Assembly (NCBI GenBank): GCA_017548985.1
Contig: JAFYYW010000021.1
Coordinates: 62,001 to 126,000 of the forward strand
DNA: 64,000 bases
Direction of reading: 5' to 3'
Origin: Bacteroidales bacterium
Lineage (GTDB): Bacteria > Bacteroidota > Bacteroidia > Bacteroidales > UBA932
Below are positions 25,555-35,493 of this stretch, piece by piece. Within the stretch, counting starts at the first letter, position 1. Every line of letters begins with the position of its first letter. The translations under genes were made by a program, and so were the position numbers. Under the pieces are notes generated by a model, which saw only the letters and a program-made list of their open reading frames with translations, was not told the DNA's origin and searched no databases.

Positions 25555-28320
25555 ATGGATTACGATTTTAGGCAAATTGAGAGGAAATGGCAGGCCCACT
25601 GGGCGGAGAAAGGGACTTTCAAGACGGGGACTGACCCGTCCAAGCCCAAATTCTATGTCCTTGACATGTTTCCGTACCCTTCGGGGGCGGGCCTTCATGT
25701 GGGTCATCCGCTGGGCTATATAGCGAGTGACATATTCTCCCGCTACAAGAGGTTGAAGGGTTTTAATGTGCTCCATCCGATGGGTTACGACGCTTTCGGC
25801 TTGCCTGCCGAGCAGTACGCCATCCAGACTGGTCAGCATCCTGAAGTCACGACCGTCAAGAACATCAACCGTTACCGCCAGCAGATGGACAGGATCGGTT
25901 TCTCTTATGATTGGGACCGGGAGGTGCGGACATGCGACCCGTCATACTACAAATGGACACAATGGGCCTTCCTGAAGATGTTCGGCAGTTGGTACGACGC
26001 TGATTTGGGGAAAGCCCGTCCGATAGAGGACCTTGTAGCCGCGTTCGAGAAGGGCGGCAGCGGAGCTGTGAACGCATCATGTTCAGAGCACGACCCGTTC
26101 ACTGCGGGACAGTGGAAGGCTTTCTCCGAAAAGGAGAAGTCAGACATGCTCATGAACTACCGCATAGCTTACCAGGGAGAGACCTCTGTCAACTGGTGCG
26201 CCGGTTTGGGAACAGTCCTGGCCAATGATGAGGTAAAGGACGGGTTCTCCGTACGCGGTGGTTTCCCCGTGGAGCAGAAGAAGATGATGCAGTGGCAATT
26301 AAGGGTGTCCGCCTATGCCGGGAGGCTCCTTGATGGCCTTGACAAGATTGACTGGACAGACTCCCTTAAGGAGATGCAACGCAACTGGATCGGCAAGTCC
26401 AATGGTTGCGAGGTCGTATTCAAGTGCTATAATGGTGATGAGGAACATGATGTCACCATTTTCACCACGAGGGTGGACACCATCTTCGGTGTGACCTTCA
26501 TGGTTCTCGCCCCTGAGAGTGAGCTTACACAGATCCTCACCACCGAGGCCCAGAAGGCCGAGGTTGAGGAGTATCTCACCTATGTCAAGAAGAAGACGGA
26601 GAGAGAGAGGATCGCCGACACCAAGACCGTCACCGGAGTGTTCTCCGGATCTTATGGCGTCAATCCGCTTACAGGTGAGAGGGTTCCGATCTGGATCTCT
26701 GAATATGTGCTCGCGGGCTACGGTACCGGTGCGATCATGGCCGTTCCGGCCCATGACAGCAGGGATTATGTGTTCGCCAAGAAGTTCAACCTCCCGATAG
26801 TTCCTATCATCGAAGGTTGCGATGTCAGCGAGGAGAGTTTCGACGCCAAGGAAGGGAAGATGGTCAACTCCGGTTTCCTGGACGGGATGGAGGTCAAGGA
26901 TGCCATTCCCGCGGCTATCAAGTATGTTGAGGCTAAGGGACTTGGACACAGCAAGGTCAATTACAGGCTCCGCGACGCAATATTCAGCCGCCAGAGGTAT
27001 TGGGGAGAGCCTTTCCCTATCTATTACAAAGATGGCATCCCTACTCCCGTGGCGTTTGAGGATTTGCCTCTGACCCTTCCTGAGATCAGCGAGTTCAAGC
27101 CTACTGAGAAGGGAGAACCGCCGCTCGCCAGGGCGAAGGACTGGACATATAAGGGATATCCCCTGGAGACCAGCACGATGCCGGGATTCGCCGGATCGAG
27201 CGCTTATTATCTCCGCTACATGGATCCCCATAATGATAACGCCTTGGTGGACAAAGAGGTGGATGCCTACTGGAGGGATGTTGATCTTTACATAGGCGGT
27301 ACCGAGCACGCTACCGGTCACCTCATTTATTCCCGTTTCTGGAACAAGTTCCTTTTCGACTTGGGGTATGTCTGTGAGGATGAGCCTTTCCGCAAGCTTA
27401 TCAACCAGGGAATGATCCAAGGCCGTTCCAACTTTGTCTACCGTATCGTCGGGACCAACAAGTTCGTCTCCCTCGGTCTTAAGAACCAGTACCAGACTAC
27501 TGAGATCCATGTGGACATCAGTCTGGTGCGTAACGACAGGCTGGACTTGGAGGCGTTCAAGGCATGGAGGCCGGAATTCGCTGATGCTGAGTTCGTTCTT
27601 GAGAACGGGGAATATATCTGCGGATGGGCTGTGGAGAAGATGAGCAAGTCGATGTTCAATGTGGTCAATCCTGACAATATTTGCGATGACTACGGTGCCG
27701 ACACGCTTCGTCTTTACGAGATGTTCCTTGGGCCTCTGGAGCAGAGCAAGCCCTGGGACACAAAGGGAATTGACGGAGTCAACCGTTTCCTGAAGAAGTT
27801 CTGGAGGATGTTCTTTGAAGAGGACAACCTGGCTGTTTCAGATGAGGAGCCCTCACCGGAAGAGCTTAAGGTCTTGCATAAGTTGATCGGTAAAGAGGAA
27901 TATGACATAGAGCATTTCTCATTCAATACCACCGTCAGCGCCTTCATGATCGCCCTTAACGATCTTAGCGCTTTGAAATGCCATAAAAGGGCTATTCTTG
28001 AGCCTATGGTCATCCTTCTCTCACCATTCGCCCCTCATATCGCCGAGGAACTCTGGTCATTGCTCGGACATGAGGAGAGTGTCTCATTCGCCTCCTTCCC
28101 GGTTTTCAATCCCGCCCTGGCAGCTGAGGACACTATCAAGTATCCGGTGTCTTTCAACGGAAAGATGAGGTTCACAGTGGATCTTCCCAAATCCATGGCT
28201 CCCGCTGACGTCGAGGCCACTGTAAGGGGGATGGAGCAGACCATCAAATGGGTAGGTGACAAGTCGATAGCCAAGGTTATCGTGGTTCCCGGCAGGATTG
28301 TCAACATAGTCATCAAATAG
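25555..28320 (+). CDS. leuS: Leucyl-tRNA synthetase
   Basis: A 921-residue class I aminoacyl-tRNA synthetase charging tRNA-Leu. The HIGH motif is HVGH at about 49-52 within [12 protein letters not shown]. The CP1 editing domain includes the threonine-rich [11 protein letters not shown] and the [15 protein letters not shown] signature. KMSKS is at about 695-699, and an anticodon-binding domain follows. Length fits Bacteroidota LeuRS. It lies 16 nt after the M28-like gene and 5 nt before the first YitT gene. Confidence 0.98.
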   Translation: MDYDFRQIERKWQAHWAEKGTFKTGTDPSKPKFYVLDMFPYPSGAGLHVGHPLGYIASDIFSRYKRLKGFNVLHPMGYDAFGLPAEQYAIQTGQHPEVTTVKNINRYRQQMDRIGFSYDWDREVRTCDPSYYKWTQWAFLKMFGSWYDADLGKARPIEDLVAAFEKGGSGAVNASCSEHDPFTAGQWKAFSEKEKSDMLMNYRIAYQGETSVNWCAGLGTVLANDEVKDGFSVRGGFPVEQKKMMQWQLRVSAYAGRLLDGLDKIDWTDSLKEMQRNWIGKSNGCEVVFKCYNGDEEHDVTIFTTRVDTIFGVTFMVLAPESELTQILTTEAQKAEVEEYLTYVKKKTERERIADTKTVTGVFSGSYGVNPLTGERVPIWISEYVLAGYGTGAIMAVPAHDSRDYVFAKKFNLPIVPIIEGCDVSEESFDAKEGKMVNSGFLDGMEVKDAIPAAIKYVEAKGLGHSKVNYRLRDAIFSRQRYWGEPFPIYYKDGIPTPVAFEDLPLTLPEISEFKPTEKGEPPLARAKDWTYKGYPLETSTMPGFAGSSAYYLRYMDPHNDNALVDKEVDAYWRDVDLYIGGTEHATGHLIYSRFWNKFLFDLGYVCEDEPFRKLINQGMIQGRSNFVYRIVGTNKFVSLGLKNQYQTTEIHVDISLVRNDRLDLEAFKAWRPEFADAEFVLENGEYICGWAVEKMSKSMFNVVNPDNICDDYGADTLRLYEMFLGPLEQSKPWDTKGIDGVNRFLKKFWRMFFEEDNLAVSDEEPSPEELKVLHKLIGKEEYDIEHFSFNTTVSAFMIALNDLSALKCHKRAILEPMVILLSPFAPHIAEELWSLLGHEESVSFASFPVFNPALAAEDTIKYPVSFNGKMRFTVDLPKSMAPADVEATVRGMEQTIKWVGDKSIAKVIVVPGRIVNIVIK

Positions 28321-28325
28321 CGGAG

Positions 28326-29279
28326 ATGGTCCAAACAGCTAATAATAAGAGAGGCGCTTTATTGAGTATCCTCAGTGACTATGTGGTCATCACAATAGGA
28401 GTATTGTTCTACACCTTCGCTTGGGCAGACATGTTGATCCCGAACGGAATCGCCAGTGGAGGCCTGACTGGAGCGTGCACGATCATCAATTTCGCCACCG
28501 GCATTCCGGTCTATCTTTCCTATGTGGTTGTCAACGGTTTGCTTATTTTGGCCGGCAGCTTTATTCTCGGGAAAGGATTCGGGTTCAAGACTCTTTACGC
28601 CATTGGTCTTTCCACTTTAGGCCTGGATTTCTTGGCTGGTATGGAGTTCCTGCATGTGTACTTCGACAACAAGCTCCTCCTTGTGGTAGTGGCGGCCATT
28701 ATCGAGTCCATAGGCATAACATGTATCCTGGCAAGAGGGGGAAGTACCGGAGGAACCGATATAGTCGCGTTGATAGTCAATAAGTTCTGGCCGGTTTCTT
28801 TGGGGAAGGTCTTCCTTGCCGTGGATATGTTCATCATCGCGTCGGTGCTTTTGGTCCCCGGGAAGACCGTGGAGGATATGGTATATGGTTATGTGGCCAT
28901 GGTCATATTCTCGGTCTTTGTGGACTGGGTCTTGCTGGGACGTAACTCCACATGGCAGATCATGGTGTTCTCCGACAAGTATAAGGAGATAGCGGACACG
29001 GTCATCAATGACCTTGAGCGCGGGGTCACGGCCCTTGAAGCCCAGGGTTGGTATTCCGGGGAAAGCAAGAAGGTGTTGCTGATCCTTGTCCGCAAGCCTG
29101 AGCTCCATACTATCACCAAGTTAGTCAAGGAAATAGACCCCAGAGCTTTTGTCACGGTATCCTCCGCGAGCACTGTCTATGGGGAAGGCTTTGATGAGAT
29201 GAAGACCGGAATCAAACTGAAGTTGAAAAAGAAGAATAATAATGGCAACACAAGAGAAGAACCTGGTTCGGGCGATTAA
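28326..29279 (+). CDS. YitT family membrane protein (first copy)
   Basis: A 317-residue inner-membrane protein with five to six hydrophobic segments (DUF161-type). These include TFAWADMLIPNGIASGGLTG and the conserved RGGSTGGTDIVALIVNKF. A soluble DUF2179 domain follows (about 215-295, SDKYKEIADTVINDLERGVTALEAQGWYS). Function is unknown; the family is widespread in Bacteroidota and Firmicutes. It overlaps a second copy by 38 nt. Confidence 0.88.
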   Translation: MVQTANNKRGALLSILSDYVVITIGVLFYTFAWADMLIPNGIASGGLTGACTIINFATGIPVYLSYVVVNGLLILAGSFILGKGFGFKTLYAIGLSTLGLDFLAGMEFLHVYFDNKLLLVVVAAIIESIGITCILARGGSTGGTDIVALIVNKFWPVSLGKVFLAVDMFIIASVLLVPGKTVEDMVYGYVAMVIFSVFVDWVLLGRNSTWQIMVFSDKYKEIADTVINDLERGVTALEAQGWYSGESKKVLLILVRKPELHTITKLVKEIDPRAFVTVSSASTVYGEGFDEMKTGIKLKLKKKNNNGNTREEPGSGD

Positions 29280-30171
29280 GGAATATATCCTCATCACGCT
29301 CGGTATTTTGATCTACACCACCGGGTGGACCGTTTTCCTCACTCCCAACAACATGTTCGGTGGCGGAGTGTCCGGTATAAGCGCCATCATCCAGTTCGCG
29401 ACTGGAATCAAGATGGGTTACACCTATTTTGTGATCAACGCGTTGCTGCTGCTGATATCGTTGTTCATTATCGGCCCTTCCTTCGGTGTAAAGACAGTTT
29501 ACGCCATCCTGCTGGCGTCATTTTGCTTGAATATTGAGCAGACGTTGATCCCTACGCAGTTCATACAGGATTTCGCCTTGTCGAATGGTAAGCTCCTATG
29601 TTCCATTATCGGAGGCTCCATGGCTGGATTCGGGATCGGAATGTCGATCTCGCAAGGAGGAAGCACGGGAGGAACAGATATTATAGCCCTGATTGTCACA
29701 AAGTACAGGAACGTTTCTCCGGGCAAGGTTATTCTTCTGATGGATGTGTTCATCATCGCCTTCTCGTTGCTTGTGCCATCCTATGACTCTAACGGACAGG
29801 CGCTTCCGTTCGTTGACAAGTTCATCACGGCTGTCTATGGTATGATCACCGTCACTGTTTGCGGCAATGTCGCTGACCTTTACCTTTCGGGTTCCCGTCG
29901 GAGTGTGCAGCTTTTCATCCTTTCCCACGAGCATGTCGCTATAGCTGACATGATCACCAAGGATTTCCATAGGGGAGTCACCGTTCTTGACGGAAAGGGG
30001 TGGTATACCAAGCAGCAGGCCTCTGTCCTGATGGTAATCACCAGGAAGACAGATGTGAATATCCTTCTCAGGGCGATTAAAAGGATAGACCCTGACGCCT
30101 TCCTTTCAATTTCCTCTGTATCTGGTGTGTACGGAAAGGGATTCGACTCTATTAAAGAGAATAAATCTTAA
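29242..30171 (+). CDS. YitT family membrane protein (second copy)
   Basis: A 309-residue paralogue of the preceding gene with the same layout: hydrophobic segments, SQGGSTGGTDIIALIVTKY, then a DUF2179 domain (SHEHVAIADMITKDFHRGVTVLDGKGWYT). The start lies 38 nt inside the upstream gene, so the pair is translationally coupled. The tandem arrangement suggests a heteromeric membrane complex (inference). A GC-rich hairpin follows. Confidence 0.88.
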   Translation: MATQEKNLVRAIKEYILITLGILIYTTGWTVFLTPNNMFGGGVSGISAIIQFATGIKMGYTYFVINALLLLISLFIIGPSFGVKTVYAILLASFCLNIEQTLIPTQFIQDFALSNGKLLCSIIGGSMAGFGIGMSISQGGSTGGTDIIALIVTKYRNVSPGKVILLMDVFIIAFSLLVPSYDSNGQALPFVDKFITAVYGMITVTVCGNVADLYLSGSRRSVQLFILSHEHVAIADMITKDFHRGVTVLDGKGWYTKQQASVLMVITRKTDVNILLRAIKRIDPDAFLSISSVSGVYGKGFDSIKENKS

Positions 30172-30204
30172 TTTCTGTTTTTAACATCGTTTTTTGGAAA
30201 GAAA

Positions 30205-30236
30205 CCCCCGGCTTACCCATCCGCCGGGGGCTTATT
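30205..30236 (+). terminator. Probable terminator after the yitT pair
   Basis: CCCCCGGC (30205-30212) pairs with GCCGGGGG (30223-30230), loop of 10 nt, followed by CTTATT. The stem is strong but the T tract weak. It separates the leuS-yitT unit from the AraC gene. Confidence 0.65.
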
Positions 30237-30305
30237 GTATCGTTTTCATGGCTAACTTCGACTCCGAAAAAGAAAAACTCAAAACTAAAACCATTCTTGA
30301 ACAGT

Positions 30306-31388
30306 ATGTCGACAGTAACAGCTATTTTTCTTATCGTCGAATATCTTTCTTTCCTTTTTTATGACTTATATAAAAACCGCTCAAAAAAGACCCTCCAATT
30401 GGTCATAAGGTTGTTGGCGGGTCTGACCGGTATGTCCCTTGTCGTTCTGGAGATTTTGAGGCAAGGGCCGGTCGAGATCCGCTATCTGGTCCTGGATATC
30501 ACGGCTGTGGTTGAGATACTGCTGCTTTTTCCCTGCTCTTTCGAGAAGCCCGGTTTCTCCCTCAGTGCCACGCTACTGCTAGAGATCGCCCTCGTCATAT
30601 CATTCGTGTTCTCCCTGTTCGTGCCTGCCGGGAATGTCGTTTTCCGCTCTGAGAGGATATTTTACTCCTATATCGTGGTACTTGTGGTTTTCTCGTCTTA
30701 TTTTTCCATTGTCGCCGCGAAGAGGTTCAGCGGGATCAGGTTGTTTTTCCGGAACTCCGCTGTCTGGCATAATCTTGAGGATTACTCACGGTTCATATAT
30801 TCGTTGATATTCATGGGTCTCGGGATGTATTCCCTTTGCGCCGTCCTCCTGCCTGGTGACGCGGGTGAGGTTATGACCTTCACGAGCCTGTTTTTATTCA
30901 TGATCCTTTACGCCATCCTTTATCTCAGGGATATGACCGGGAGGACATATGTGCTTAACCAGAGCACCGAACACAAAGTGAAAGAGATAATAAAAGGCAA
31001 CCTCAGGACATCGTTCGTCGACAAAGCGGAGGAAGACAAGAAGATGAACAATCTTTACCGAAGGGTGTTGATGTACATGAATGAGAAGAAACCGTTTCTT
31101 GACCCGACTTTCAGGATGGAGGATATGGCCGAGGACCTTTACTCGAATAAACTATACTTGTCACGCACGATTAACCTGCTGTCGGGCAGGAACTTCCGTC
31201 AATTCATCAATTATCACAGGGTACAGTATGCGATCTCATTGTTCAAGAAGGATCCCAGGTTGAAAGTGGGTGAGGTGTCAATGATGTCCGGTTTCCATTC
31301 TACAGTCTCATTCAATATGGCTTTCAAGGTTAACACCGGCCAGACCCCTTCCGATTGGCTGCGCGATCATGCCTATGACCGGATGTGA
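30306..31388 (+). CDS. AraC-family regulator with N-terminal membrane domain
   Basis: A 360-residue protein with about six or seven hydrophobic segments in residues 1-215 and a C-terminal AraC/XylS HTH domain (about 255-355: FRMEDMAEDLYSNKLYLSRTIN ... VSMMSGFHSTVSFNMAFKVNTGQTPSDW). Membrane-anchored AraC proteins of this type are frequent in Bacteroidales; ligand and targets are unknown. I choose the ATG at 30306 because it begins directly with the first hydrophobic helix. A TTG at 30297 is weaker. It is followed 30 nt later by an LPP20-like gene with its own promoter. Confidence 0.82.
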   Translation: MSTVTAIFLIVEYLSFLFYDLYKNRSKKTLQLVIRLLAGLTGMSLVVLEILRQGPVEIRYLVLDITAVVEILLLFPCSFEKPGFSLSATLLLEIALVISFVFSLFVPAGNVVFRSERIFYSYIVVLVVFSSYFSIVAAKRFSGIRLFFRNSAVWHNLEDYSRFIYSLIFMGLGMYSLCAVLLPGDAGEVMTFTSLFLFMILYAILYLRDMTGRTYVLNQSTEHKVKEIIKGNLRTSFVDKAEEDKKMNNLYRRVLMYMNEKKPFLDPTFRMEDMAEDLYSNKLYLSRTINLLSGRNFRQFINYHRVQYAISLFKKDPRLKVGEVSMMSGFHSTVSFNMAFKVNTGQTPSDWLRDHAYDRM

Positions 31389-31406
31389 TAAAAGTGAAGA
31401 TTTTTT

Positions 31407-31414
31407 TATATTCG
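31407..31414 (+). promoter_or_regulatory. -7 box TATATTCG abutting the next start codon
   Basis: TATATTCG is one base from TAnnTTTG and ends 4 nt before the ATG at 31419, predicting an almost leaderless transcript. The TTCG variant recurs at 5051, 35494 (minus) and 37443. Confidence 0.45.
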
Positions 31415-31418
31415 CGTT

Positions 31419-32048
31419 ATGAAAAGATTCCTATTATCCATTCTTCTGGGTGCCATGGTGTTAGTCCCCGTCGCCGCACAGAGCAGGAAAGCCGTGAAAC
31501 AAGCGAAAAAGGACACCAAGATTGAGGTCAAGCAGCTTAAGGCCGATGGTTACAAGTCTCTTGACAATGTCAAGCTCGATGATGTGGTCAACCGTTACCT
31601 TACCTCATTGTATTCCACTAAGAACTCCACCGAGGTGATAGGGAAAGCGGAGAACAAAGATCTGAACATAGCGAAGGCCGAGGCACGGACCGACGCGCTA
31701 TATGGTTATCCTGAGGATGATATTGTCGATTCGTTTTTCGTTTACAGAAAAACCAGGAACAGGTATGAGGTGGTATGTTATGCCGTTTTGAAAGGCAGGT
31801 CAGCCAAGGATGCCTCCAAGGACAGGACCCAGATGCGCAGGCGTGCCGAGGGAACAGAGGCTACGATAGCCTCCGCGAGATCGGAGCAGGAGGCTAAGGA
31901 AACCAAGGCTAAGGAGGATAAAGCCAGGGCCAAGGCGGAAAAAGAGGCCAAGATGGCTGAGAAGAAGGCCGAGAAAGCCAGGAAAGAGGCCGAGTCCGCA
32001 AGACAGAACGCGATTTCAGCCAGAGAAAAAGCTGATGATTACAGGTAG
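31419..32048 (+). CDS. Secreted LPP20-like protein with Ala/Lys/Glu coiled-coil tail
   Basis: A 209-residue protein with a signal peptide cleaved around VAAQ. The middle (about 50-130) has alternating features seen in LPP20-type envelope proteins: AKAEARTDALYGYPEDD and a terminal strand YEVVCYAVLKGR. The last 70 residues are a highly charged, alanine-rich helix (KAKEDKARAKAEKEAKMAEKKAEKARKEAE) that should form a coiled coil, as in TolA or peptidoglycan-spacer proteins. I do not recognise a specific function. Its end overlaps the convergent RluA gene by 10 nt. Confidence 0.65.
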   Translation: MKRFLLSILLGAMVLVPVAAQSRKAVKQAKKDTKIEVKQLKADGYKSLDNVKLDDVVNRYLTSLYSTKNSTEVIGKAENKDLNIAKAEARTDALYGYPEDDIVDSFFVYRKTRNRYEVVCYAVLKGRSAKDASKDRTQMRRRAEGTEATIASARSEQEAKETKAKEDKARAKAEKEAKMAEKKAEKARKEAESARQNAISAREKADDYR

Positions 32049-32758
32049 GGTTCTATCCCTTTCCATGAGCTGGGAGGTGGCGCTATAATCGTCATCTCCT
32101 CTTTTTTTACAGGGTGGATGAAACGTATCTCCCTGGAATGGAGACATATTCCTCCATCCGGATTGGACCGTGGAGCTCCATATTTCAGATCCCCTTTTAT
32201 GACACAGCCCATCGCCGCCAGCTGGCATCTGATCTGATGATGCCGGCCAGTCAAGAGCTGGACAGACAGGAGGTAATAACGCTCTGTCTTTCCGATCAGC
32301 TTGTACAGGAGTCTGGCCTCTTTGGCTCCTTGGGCCGAACTACCGTTCTTCGCCACAAAACTCTTGTTCATCTTCTCATTCCTGACAAGCCAGTCCACAA
32401 GTTCCCCGGATTCTTTCTGGGGAGCGTCAAGGCAAAGCGCCCAATAGGTTTTGTGGATATCCCCGGTCCTGAACATCTCAGAGAGCCGAGAGAGAGCTTT
32501 TGAGGTTTTCGCGAAGACGACGATACCGCTTACAGGCCGGTCCAGCCGATGGGGGACACCCATAAAGACCTTGCCCGGCTTTGAGTCCCTCTGGGCTATG
32601 AAAGCCTTCAGGGTCTCAGCCAGGCACTCATCCCCGGTCTTGTCCCCCTGGACTATCTCGCCGGGGACTTTGTTGAACACGAGGATGTGGTTGTCTTCAT
32701 GGAGAATCCTCGAAGAGAGGTCCTCGAACTCATCGGGATCCAGTCTTCTGTACTCCAT
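32039..32758 (-). CDS. RluA-family pseudouridine synthase
   Basis: A 239-residue RNA pseudouridine synthase. The catalytic motif is HRLDRPVSGIVVFAKT (Asp nucleophile in RLD), followed by the RluA-type GRHHQIRCQLAAMG. It has no obvious S4 domain, so it is a short RluA-type enzyme. It would isomerise uridine in rRNA or tRNA; the site cannot be predicted. The gene is last in the fabH-fabF-fabZ unit, 1 nt after fabZ, and its 3' end overlaps the upstream-facing LPP20-like gene. Confidence 0.9.
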   Translation of the reverse strand: MEYRRLDPDEFEDLSSRILHEDNHILVFNKVPGEIVQGDKTGDECLAETLKAFIAQRDSKPGKVFMGVPHRLDRPVSGIVVFAKTSKALSRLSEMFRTGDIHKTYWALCLDAPQKESGELVDWLVRNEKMNKSFVAKNGSSAQGAKEARLLYKLIGKTERYYLLSVQLLTGRHHQIRCQLAAMGCVIKGDLKYGAPRSNPDGGICLHSREIRFIHPVKKEEMTIIAPPPSSWKGIEPYL

Positions 32759-32759
32759 T

Positions 32760-33194
32760 TTATTCCTGGATAGGGATTAAGGCGAATGAAGGCATTCCCT
32801 TGCAGCAAAGTTTCCCGTTCACCTCCAGTTTCGCGGAGCAGAAGAAGAGCAAGCCGCGCCTGTCATCGAGACTGGCGGTCACCTCACAAACGTCTCCGGG
32901 CTTTACCGAGTTCTTGAAACGGACTTTGTCCAGCCCCGCATATAGAGTGATATGACCGGGGATCTCGTCCTTGACCAATATGGCGCAGCTTTGGGCCATG
33001 ATCTCGCACAGGATCACGCCGGGAACCACGGGATTGCCCGGGAAGTGGCCTCTGGTGAAAAACTCATCTTCCTTGATAAGGTATTTGGCGTGTGCCAGAC
33101 CGTTATCGTCTATATAAGCCTCCTCGATAAGGAGCATCGGCTCCCTATGAGGCAGGAATTGTTTGATGTCGTCTTTGTTAAGAACTTGTGACAT
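32760..33194 (-). CDS. fabZ: 3-hydroxyacyl-ACP dehydratase
   Basis: A 144-residue hot-dog-fold enzyme that dehydrates 3-hydroxyacyl-ACP in fatty acid elongation. The catalytic pair is H50 in GHFPGNPVVPG and E64 in ILCEIMAQ, as in FabZ. It lies between fabF (12 nt) and the RluA gene. The fusion with LpxC found in other Bacteroidota is not seen here. Given the neighbours, it may serve a dedicated pathway rather than be the sole dehydratase. Confidence 0.9.
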   Translation of the reverse strand: MSQVLNKDDIKQFLPHREPMLLIEEAYIDDNGLAHAKYLIKEDEFFTRGHFPGNPVVPGVILCEIMAQSCAILVKDEIPGHITLYAGLDKVRFKNSVKPGDVCEVTASLDDRRGLLFFCSAKLEVNGKLCCKGMPSFALIPIQE

Positions 33195-33206
33195 GGCTGT
33201 GAAAAA

Positions 33207-34466
33207 TTAGTCCTCGCATTTCCTGAAAGCGACGCAAGCGTCGTGCCCGCCGAATCCGAATGAATCGGATATACCCAGGGTCAAGTCGGCCTTGACCGCT
33301 ACATTCGGTGTGTAATCAAGGTCGCACTCGGGATCCGGAGTGTCAAGATTGATTGTGGGAGGGCAGATCCCATCACGCAAAGCGAGGATGGTCGCTATCG
33401 CCTCGGCGGCGCCGGCGGCGCCGAACATGTGTCCGGTCATCGACTTGATGGAACTGATGTGGGCTTTGTAAGCGAAGTCTCCGAGAGCGTTCTTGTAAGC
33501 CAAAGTCTCGGCGGCATCATTCAACTTGGTGCCGGTTCCATGGGCGTTGATGTAGAGAGTGTCTTTCTCCTCGTCGAAGTTGGCCTCCTTAAGGGCCAGC
33601 TCGATACATTTGGCCTGAGTGGTTCCGTCGGGCCTGGGGGCGGTGGAGTGGTAGGCGTCGCAGGTGTTCCCATAACCGACCATTTCTCCAAGTATAACGG
33701 CTCCACGGGCTTTCGCATGCTCATATTCCTCAAGGATGACGGATGCTGAGCCATCTCCCATGACGAAGCCGGCTCGGTTGGCGTTGAAAGGCAGCGACGC
33801 GTACTTGGGATCTGTGGATCTGGAAAGGGCTTTCAGGTTGGCGAATCCGGCGATTCCAATCGGGATTGTGGCGTTCTCGCTTCCTCCGGTTATGATGGCG
33901 TCGGCATAGCCATGTTTGATGGCCCTGTAGGCTTCTCCCATGGCGTTAGTCGAGGTCGCGCAAGCTGTCACGATATCGAGGCAGGGACCTTCCGCATGGT
34001 TGAGGATGGCTATCTGGCCAGCGGCGATGTTGGAAATCATCGTGGGGATGAAAAGCGGGGATATCCACTGTCCGGAAGGATCATCAATCATTTTGGCCAT
34101 CTCCCTGTACTGTGTGGCGAAACCACCGATACCTGATCCGAAATACACTCCGAACCTGAGGGGATCAATATTCTGCCCCTCGCCGGTAGAGATAAGACCT
34201 GATTGTTTGACGGCCTGATATGCGGCCGCGACACCGAATTGAGTGAAAAGGTCCTGCTTACGGATGAAGGGTTTGTCCATCCCATATTCCTCGGCGTGAA
34301 AATCCTTGACCTTGCCGGCGATCCTGACAGGAAGCTGCTCGGTGTCTTCGCTTTCGATCACCTCGATTCCGCAATAACCGTCGCAAAGGTTTTTCCAGAA
34401 AGTGTTGACATCATTCCCGACGGGGGAGATGACACCCATTCCGGTTATAACTACTCTTTTCTCCAT
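33207..34466 (-). CDS. fabF: Beta-ketoacyl-ACP synthase II
   Basis: A 419-residue condensing enzyme extending acyl-ACP with malonyl-ACP. The Cys-His-His triad is visible: C169 in VTACATSTNAMGE, H309 in NAHGTGTKLND and H346 in KSMTGHMFGAAGA. The start at 34466 (MEKRVVITGMG) is the standard N-terminus; a longer frame to 34511 would add unrelated residues. A TATATTTA sequence at 34500-34507 on this strand may act as a weak internal promoter. It is preceded by fabH and followed by fabZ. Confidence 0.95.
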   Translation of the reverse strand: MEKRVVITGMGVISPVGNDVNTFWKNLCDGYCGIEVIESEDTEQLPVRIAGKVKDFHAEEYGMDKPFIRKQDLFTQFGVAAAYQAVKQSGLISTGEGQNIDPLRFGVYFGSGIGGFATQYREMAKMIDDPSGQWISPLFIPTMISNIAAGQIAILNHAEGPCLDIVTACATSTNAMGEAYRAIKHGYADAIITGGSENATIPIGIAGFANLKALSRSTDPKYASLPFNANRAGFVMGDGSASVILEEYEHAKARGAVILGEMVGYGNTCDAYHSTAPRPDGTTQAKCIELALKEANFDEEKDTLYINAHGTGTKLNDAAETLAYKNALGDFAYKAHISSIKSMTGHMFGAAGAAEAIATILALRDGICPPTINLDTPDPECDLDYTPNVAVKADLTLGISDSFGFGGHDACVAFRKCED

Positions 34467-34523
34467 ATTGATTGTATTATTTTTCTGATTGTCAATCCGT
34501 AAATATAACAATTATTGTTCAGA

Positions 34524-35471
34524 TCACCACTCAAGAACCGCGGCTCCGGACAGAAGCCCCGCCCCGAACGCGCTCAGAACGATGATGTCACCTTGCTTGA
34601 ATAGCCCCTTGCGGTTGCACTCGTCAAGAAGTATGGGGCAAGAAGCGGATGATGAGTTACCATGATCCTGGATATTGACAGGGAATCTGTCTGAGGGCAC
34701 TTGCATGAAGTCGATGATGGAGTCGATAATCCTTTTGTTGGCTTGGTGGACCATGAACCAGGAGACATCGTCTTTACTGATGCCCACCTCGTCAAGAAGA
34801 CTCTTAACGCCATTGGTGCAAGCGCCCACGGCAAAACGGAAAACCTCGCGGCCCCGCATCTGGAGGGGGATGTCAAACTCCGCCTTTTTGATGTAAGGGG
34901 TTGATTCCAAGACCCTTCTCATATAAAGCTTGTCAGTGTCGGGTTGTGCGTTGAGCTTGGTTCCTTTGATATTGTCTCCGGCAGTCAGCACAACGGCTCC
35001 GGCACCGTCACCAAAAAGAACACAAGTGGCCCGGTCATCCCAGCTCGCCATTCTTGTGGGTTCCTCAATGCAGGCTATAAGGACATTCTTCACTTTTCCG
35101 GCCTTGTAATATGCCTCGGCCATGTCAAGGGCATAAATAAACCCTGGACAGGCGCAGTTGATGTCGAACATGGGGCAACTGAGACCGATTTTCTCGGCCA
35201 CTACACAACTCACACCAGGGGTGATATTCTCAGAGACAACGTTGGAAACGATGAACAGATCGATATCCTCGACTCCCAGGCCGGACATCTCCAAAGCCTT
35301 CATGGCTGCCTCGGCTCCCAAGTCTTCTAACTGCTCATCGGAAATGACATGCCTGGACTTGATTCCCGTGCGGGTGGTGATCCACTCATCACTTGTGTCC
35401 AGGAATTCGGAGAGCATTTCGTTGGTGACTATTGTTTTCGGAAGAGCGCTTCCGGTTCCAATGATTCTCAT
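34524..35471 (-). CDS. fabH: Beta-ketoacyl-ACP synthase III
   Basis: A 315-residue initiating condensing enzyme that joins acetyl- or branched acyl-CoA to malonyl-ACP. The catalytic residues are C108 (DINCACPGF), the His in MVHQANKRI and the Asn in DHGNSSSAS. It is the first gene of a fabH-fabF-fabZ-RluA unit driven by the promoter at 35494-35524. No malonyl transferase, reductase or ACP gene accompanies it. Confidence 0.94.
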   Translation of the reverse strand: MRIIGTGSALPKTIVTNEMLSEFLDTSDEWITTRTGIKSRHVISDEQLEDLGAEAAMKALEMSGLGVEDIDLFIVSNVVSENITPGVSCVVAEKIGLSCPMFDINCACPGFIYALDMAEAYYKAGKVKNVLIACIEEPTRMASWDDRATCVLFGDGAGAVVLTAGDNIKGTKLNAQPDTDKLYMRRVLESTPYIKKAEFDIPLQMRGREVFRFAVGACTNGVKSLLDEVGISKDDVSWFMVHQANKRIIDSIIDFMQVPSDRFPVNIQDHGNSSSASCPILLDECNRKGLFKQGDIIVLSAFGAGLLSGAAVLEW

Positions 35472-35493
35472 ACTATTGTTTGGTTTTCGAGCG

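Noticed and set aside
26299..27510. 403-codon open frame antisense to leuS
   Set aside because: The codon structure mirrors leuS on the opposite strand, with no family motif or start signal. It is a shadow of a highly conserved gene.
30248..30364. Short open frame (38 codons, MANFDSEKEK start) upstream of and overlapping the AraC gene
   Set aside because: It lacks a convincing promoter, overlaps the AraC coding region in another frame and has no recognisable domain. A leader peptide cannot be excluded but is not supported.
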